Notes under the pieces: model-generated
Told to the model about the DNA's origin: nothing
The model's database searches: none
What the model saw: only the letters and a program-made list of their open reading frames with translations
Position numbers and translations under genes: made by a program
DNA from: JACNKJ01 sp964440095
GTDB taxonomy: Bacteria; Krumholzibacteriota; Krumholzibacteriia; JACNKJ01
Direction: 5' to 3'
NCBI GenBank assembly: GCA_964440095.1
Contig: CAYTPZ010000001.1
Span: 124,001-188,000 of the forward strand
Length of the DNA stretch: 64,000 bases
Shown here: positions 60,759 through 64,000 of the stretch, in pieces
How the letters are laid out: each line of letters begins with the position of its first letter
How positions within the stretch are numbered: the first letter of the stretch is position 1

Positions 60759-61507
60759 GGTTCACGCTTTTCGAACAGTAGAATGAGCCTTGGACTATCT
60801 TCCTCCCGATACTCGTGGCCGGTGTAACTGCCCCAGCTCTGAAGCAATTCGAAGCCCTGGGTTTCGGTGGCCGCCAGAATTTCATCCCGACGAAAAAGCC
60901 TTACGCTTTCCTCGTAGCGCAGAGTTTCCTTCCCACTTTCCCGGGAGAGAATTCGCACCTCTTTGAGAACGCGCTCTCCTTCAATGCGTCGGCGTTCCTC
61001 CGCTCGAAACTTCGCGCTCTCCTGAAAGCTTTCTGCGCGCAAATCGCGCAGGACTCTTTCGCGATTGAGGAAATCGAAAAGATAGAAGCCGCCGGGCTTC
61101 AGCACTCGGGCCACCTCTTTGAAGACACTCCAGTTCTCGGCATCCTTGGGAAAGTAGCCGAAGCTGGTGAACATGCTCAGCACTCCGTCCACAGATTCCG
61201 GTGCGAGAGGCAGTTGACGCATGTCGCCGTGAAGCAGCAGGATTCCGTCCTTGCCGCCACCGCGCCGGACTGCCTCGCGCAACATGTCACGGGAAAGATC
61301 CAAGCCCAGGACTCGCGCTCCCCGTCGCCTAAGCGATTTCACATGTCGGCCGGGACCGCATCCCAGGTCGAGCAGGGTTAGACCCTCGAGATCCAATCCT
61401 GCGCGGTCCATGAGTTTCACGGCCTCCGCCGCCTCGCGATCGCTGCGATGGGCGTAGAGCTCCAGGTAGTGGGCTCCGAATCCGTCGATGTACCAGGGTT
61501 TCGGCAT
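60755..61507 (-). CDS. Class I SAM-dependent methyltransferase
   Basis: 250 residues: LTLLDLGCGPGRHVKSLRRRGARVLGLDLSRDMLREA (SAM motif I), LHGDMRQLPLAPESVDGVLSMFTSFGYF and VARVLKPGGFYLFDFLN. Substrate unknown; similar small methyltransferases sit near nucleotide or polyketide genes. It overlaps bshC by GTGA and lies one base after nadB, hence in the bacillithiol operon. Confidence 0.87.
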   Translation of the reverse strand: MPKPWYIDGFGAHYLELYAHRSDREAAEAVKLMDRAGLDLEGLTLLDLGCGPGRHVKSLRRRGARVLGLDLSRDMLREAVRRGGGKDGILLLHGDMRQLPLAPESVDGVLSMFTSFGYFPKDAENWSVFKEVARVLKPGGFYLFDFLNRERVLRDLRAESFQESAKFRAEERRRIEGERVLKEVRILSRESGKETLRYEESVRLFRRDEILAATETQGFELLQSWGSYTGHEYREEDSPRLILLFEKREP

Positions 61508-61508
61508 A

Positions 61509-63119
61509 TCAGGCGTGCAGGATTTCTTGCTCGATGAGCGTCGAGCGGGCGGGACCCGGATCGGGTTCCGGGTGATCCAGGTTGAAGTGCAGGCCGCGAC
61601 TCTCCTTGCGGCGCAGGGCCGAACGCACGATGAGCTCAGCCACCTGGGCGATGTTCCTCAATTCGATCAGTTCGCTGTTAATGCGATACTTCCAGTAGAA
61701 ACGCTCCACCGTCTCCCGCACATGGCGCAGGCGATCCCGAGCGAGGAGCAGGCGTTCATCGCTTCGCACGATGCCCACGTAGTCCATCATGATACGGCGC
61801 ACCAAATCCCAATCGTGATCCAACACCACTGTTTCGCGATAGTCGCGCACCCCCGCCGTACTCCAGGGGCGCAGTTCGGGCAAACCACAGCCCGCTTCGA
61901 AACTGTCCTGCAAGCCTTCGAAGGCCCAATGGGCAAAGACCAAGGCTTCGAGCAGGGAATTGCTGGCCAGGCGATTAGCGCCGTGCACGCCGGTGGCACT
62001 GACCTCGCCCAGCGCGAGCAGGCAATCCAGGCTGGTCTGTCCCTGACGATCCACATCCACGCCCCCGCAGAAATAGTGCGCCGCGGGCACCACGGGTACG
62101 GGCCGCTCACGCGGATCGATTTCCACCTTCATGAGGTTTTCGAAGATGCTCGGGAAGCGCTTGGGTATGCGCTCACTTCCGATGGGCGAGAAATCCAACA
62201 GCACATGTTTATCGCCTCGACGCTTCATCTCATGGTCGATGGCTCGCGCCACGATGTCTCGCGGTGCCAATTCCTTTTGCAGGGTGTAGCCCTCCATGAA
62301 GGCTTCCCCGTCCAAGTTGCGCAGCAAGGCACCCTCACCACGGACCGCCTCGCTAATGAGCTGAGTACGCAGTTTGCGGTGGTAGAAACATGTGGGATGG
62401 AACTGCACGAACTCTAGGTTTCGAATGCGCGCCCCGGCCCGATAGGCCATGGCCACGCCATCGCCGGTGGCCAGATCCGGATTGCTTGTGTAGCTGTAGA
62501 CCTTGCCTGCTCCACCGGTAGCCAGCACCGTCCAGCGAGCCGCCACTTCCAGTATCTCCTGGGCACCACGATTGAAGATGTAGGCGCCGTACACACGCCG
62601 CTCCTGTCCGCCCGCCCGCAGGTGACGCTCGGTTGCCAGGTTCAGGGCGAGATGATCCTCCAGAAGCGTAATGCGGGAATTGGCCTTCACTCGCTCCAGC
62701 AGCACCCGCTCCAATTCGCGTCCCGTGAAATCGGCCACATGAAGGATGCGCCTAAATGAGTGACCGCCTTCCCGCCCCAGGGCCAGTTTCTCGCCCTCTC
62801 GGCTGAATTGAAGTCCCCAGTCCAGAAGTTCGCGAATACGGGCAGGCCCGGCTTCGACCATTTCCACGACAAGCTTTTCATCGCAGAGCCCGGCACCGGC
62901 TTTGAGGGTGTCGTCGACGTGGGATGCGAAACTATCTTGGGAATCCACCACCGCGGCGATGCCGCCCTGGGCCTTCATGGTATTGGTGTCCGAGCCACCT
63001 AGCTTGGTGACGATGAGGACCTCGCCCAGCTCAGCGGCCTTGATGGCAAAGGCCAGGCCGGCCACACCGCTGCCGATGACGAGGAAATCGCATTTTCTCT
63101 GGTTGGATACCATGGACAC
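61509..63119 (-). CDS. nadB: L-aspartate oxidase
   Basis: 536-residue flavoprotein making iminoaspartate for NAD synthesis: FLVIGSGVAGLAFAIKAAELG, SDTNTMKAQGGIAAV, HVADFTGRELE, QFHPTCFY, GEGALLRN, LAPRDIVARAI, HYFCGGVDVD and GEVSATGVHGANRLASNSLLE. The GGIAA and GVHGANRLASNSLLE sequences distinguish it from fumarate reductases. The start may be GTG 63119 or ATG 63113. nadA and nadC are not in the window. Confidence 0.95.
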   Translation of the reverse strand: MSMVSNQRKCDFLVIGSGVAGLAFAIKAAELGEVLIVTKLGGSDTNTMKAQGGIAAVVDSQDSFASHVDDTLKAGAGLCDEKLVVEMVEAGPARIRELLDWGLQFSREGEKLALGREGGHSFRRILHVADFTGRELERVLLERVKANSRITLLEDHLALNLATERHLRAGGQERRVYGAYIFNRGAQEILEVAARWTVLATGGAGKVYSYTSNPDLATGDGVAMAYRAGARIRNLEFVQFHPTCFYHRKLRTQLISEAVRGEGALLRNLDGEAFMEGYTLQKELAPRDIVARAIDHEMKRRGDKHVLLDFSPIGSERIPKRFPSIFENLMKVEIDPRERPVPVVPAAHYFCGGVDVDRQGQTSLDCLLALGEVSATGVHGANRLASNSLLEALVFAHWAFEGLQDSFEAGCGLPELRPWSTAGVRDYRETVVLDHDWDLVRRIMMDYVGIVRSDERLLLARDRLRHVRETVERFYWKYRINSELIELRNIAQVAELIVRSALRRKESRGLHFNLDHPEPDPGPARSTLIEQEILHA

Positions 63120-63167
63120 AATCTAGCCCAGTGGCTCCGGGCTTTCAATGCGAAGGAATATGCGGAT

Positions 63168-64000
63168 TTATGCCCTGAGGCTGCCGGCAAGCCAGGCTTT
63201 GAGGCCTTCGGGGTCTTCCCAGTCGATCTCCAGGTCCAGATAAAGGGGCCTGGGGCCTGGAAGATCCCAACTGGCGCCCCATCTGGCGGCATCCTTTTCG
63301 GTAAGCAGGGGCTGGCAGGAGGTGCAATCGCCCATGGCATCGGCTACGGCGTCGCGGATTTCGATGCTCCAGGGAGCATGATCTCGGAAGCGCAAACGCA
63401 GGGCCGTCTCGCCCCAGTCTTCAGCGGCCCGCTCGAAGCGTCCCGGGCGCGCGATGGCCGAAATCACCATGAAGGGAATTTCTCCTCGTTCAACCCGCTC
63501 TCCCTCAAGATTGAAGAGGCCGGTGTTCCGTGTGATGAAGCGGAAAACGGGACGATAGGGCAGATCCTTCGGCGGCTCAAAGGTCTGGGGCATGAAAAAG
63601 GCGTCGGCTCTGGAAAGGGCCGATGGAAACTCCCTCAGAGGCCCGGCCGGAAGAACCCGGTTGTTTTCCATGGGAACAGATCCTGAAAGCAGCACCAGGT
63701 CCAATTTTCGCTCCAGCCGCCGGTGCTGGAATCCATCGTCCAACAGGATGATGTCGCAGCGCCCTCCCCGGTCAAGCACCTTGGCACCCTTCCATTTTGG
63801 ACGTGCGGCGGTGACCGGCATGTTTGGGAAGCGCCTGGCCAGGAGCAGGGCCTCATCGGGAGCTTCGGCGGAAAAGGTCGGATCCCCTTCACTGAGAATG
63901 CCGGAAGAGCCCCCCTCTCCCAGGCCCGTAAGCAGTCCGGGCTTGTGTCCCATGTCTTCTAGGATGTTGGCCAGAGAGGCAAGAACCGGAGTTTTTCCCG
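63168..64000 (-). CDS. lpxK: Tetraacyldisaccharide 4'-kinase LpxK, 5' end cut off by the window
   Basis: At least 277 residues visible; the frame runs to the right edge, where GKTP of the P-loop remains (GNxxxGGTGKTP in full). Further motifs: GDPTFSAEAPDEALLLARRFP, IILLDDGFQHRRLERKLDLVLL and VLPAGPLREFPSALSRAD. LpxK phosphorylates the lipid A precursor at 4'. nadB follows after 48 bases. The missing N-terminus would carry the membrane helix and the rest of the P-loop. Confidence 0.93.
   Translation of the reverse strand, partial: GKTPVLASLANILEDMGHKPGLLTGLGEGGSSGILSEGDPTFSAEAPDEALLLARRFPNMPVTAARPKWKGAKVLDRGGRCDIILLDDGFQHRRLERKLDLVLLSGSVPMENNRVLPAGPLREFPSALSRADAFFMPQTFEPPKDLPYRPVFRFITRNTGLFNLEGERVERGEIPFMVISAIARPGRFERAAEDWGETALRLRFRDHAPWSIEIRDAVADAMGDCTSCQPLLTEKDAARWGASWDLPGPRPLYLDLEIDWEDPEGLKAWLAGSLRA

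Noticed and set aside
61488..62417. A 309-codon plus-strand frame opposite nadB
   Set aside because: nadB motifs on the minus strand are unambiguous; the opposite frame has none.

Overview
This 64 kb window is a gene-dense piece of a Gram-negative bacterial chromosome. It carries a FadL-type porin, LptE, LpxK, a heptosyltransferase cluster and a Wza-like exporter, so an outer membrane with LPS is expected. A bacillithiol operon (bshC-bshB1-bshA) together with LPS genes fits the Bacteroidetes/Chlorobi/Gemmatimonadetes-like or candidate-phylum part of the tree better than ordinary Proteobacteria. The phylum cannot be fixed from sequence reading alone. No insertion sequence, prophage or CRISPR array was seen.

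Layout. (1) 1-2.6 kb, plus strand: end of a FadL/OmpP1 porin gene and a GDSL-type lipoprotein, closed by a bidirectional terminator. (2) 2.6-17.2 kb, minus strand: a nearly unbroken chain of overlapping genes, ymdB-folD-ispA-DUF212-dxs-nadK-recN-pabA-like-tRNA-Arg-two small membrane proteins-wbpA-like dehydrogenase-epimerase-sigma54 activator-lptE-holA-CxxC protein. (3) 17.2-25 kb, minus: thrS-infC-rpmI-rplT-pheS-pheT-coiled coil-zapA followed by a 6S RNA gene with its own strong promoter. infC appears to start at ATC behind an attenuator-like hairpin. (4) 25-29.6 kb: tRNA-Val, a single-domain Clp ATPase, dnaK, a Gly-Cys-Leu tRNA cluster and a SPOR lipoprotein. (5) 29.7-46.2 kb: an exopolysaccharide locus with Wza-, Wzz-, CpsD- and Wzy-like proteins, two initiating phosphoglycosyl transferases, four GT4 glycosyltransferases, nucleotide-sugar enzymes and an ExeA-type ATPase. 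(6) 46.1-64 kb, minus: a long chain running from lpxK through nadB, a methyltransferase, bshCBA, add, rmlA/C/B, four GT9 enzymes, gmhB and a GT2 transferase to a deoxyhypusine-synthase-like protein.

How the parts fit. The wbpA-like dehydrogenase (7.2 kb), Gfo/Idh dehydrogenase (32.7 kb), hexapeptide acetyltransferase (32.0 kb) and DegT aminotransferase (41.3 kb) match the WbpA/B/D/E route to UDP-2,3-diacetamido-2,3-dideoxy-glucuronic acid. They probably feed the exopolysaccharide. The main export operon (wza to GT4, 40.2 to 34.7 kb) is preceded by an excellent -24/-12 (sigma54) promoter, and an NtrC-type activator lies among sugar genes at 4.9-6.3 kb, so sigma54 control of the polysaccharide is a concrete hypothesis. 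The last region builds LPS inner core (heptose phosphatase, heptosyltransferases, lpxK) and dTDP-sugars, with bacillithiol and NAD genes in the same transcription unit.

Other items of interest are a CpsD-like protein lacking the Walker A lysine, a ClpP-docking-like IGF loop in a one-domain Clp ATPase, a PabA-like amidotransferase with Glu to Asp in its triad and a 3' end inside a tRNA gene, a tRNA-Val with C33, and a 27-codon ORF where rny might be expected next to ymdB.
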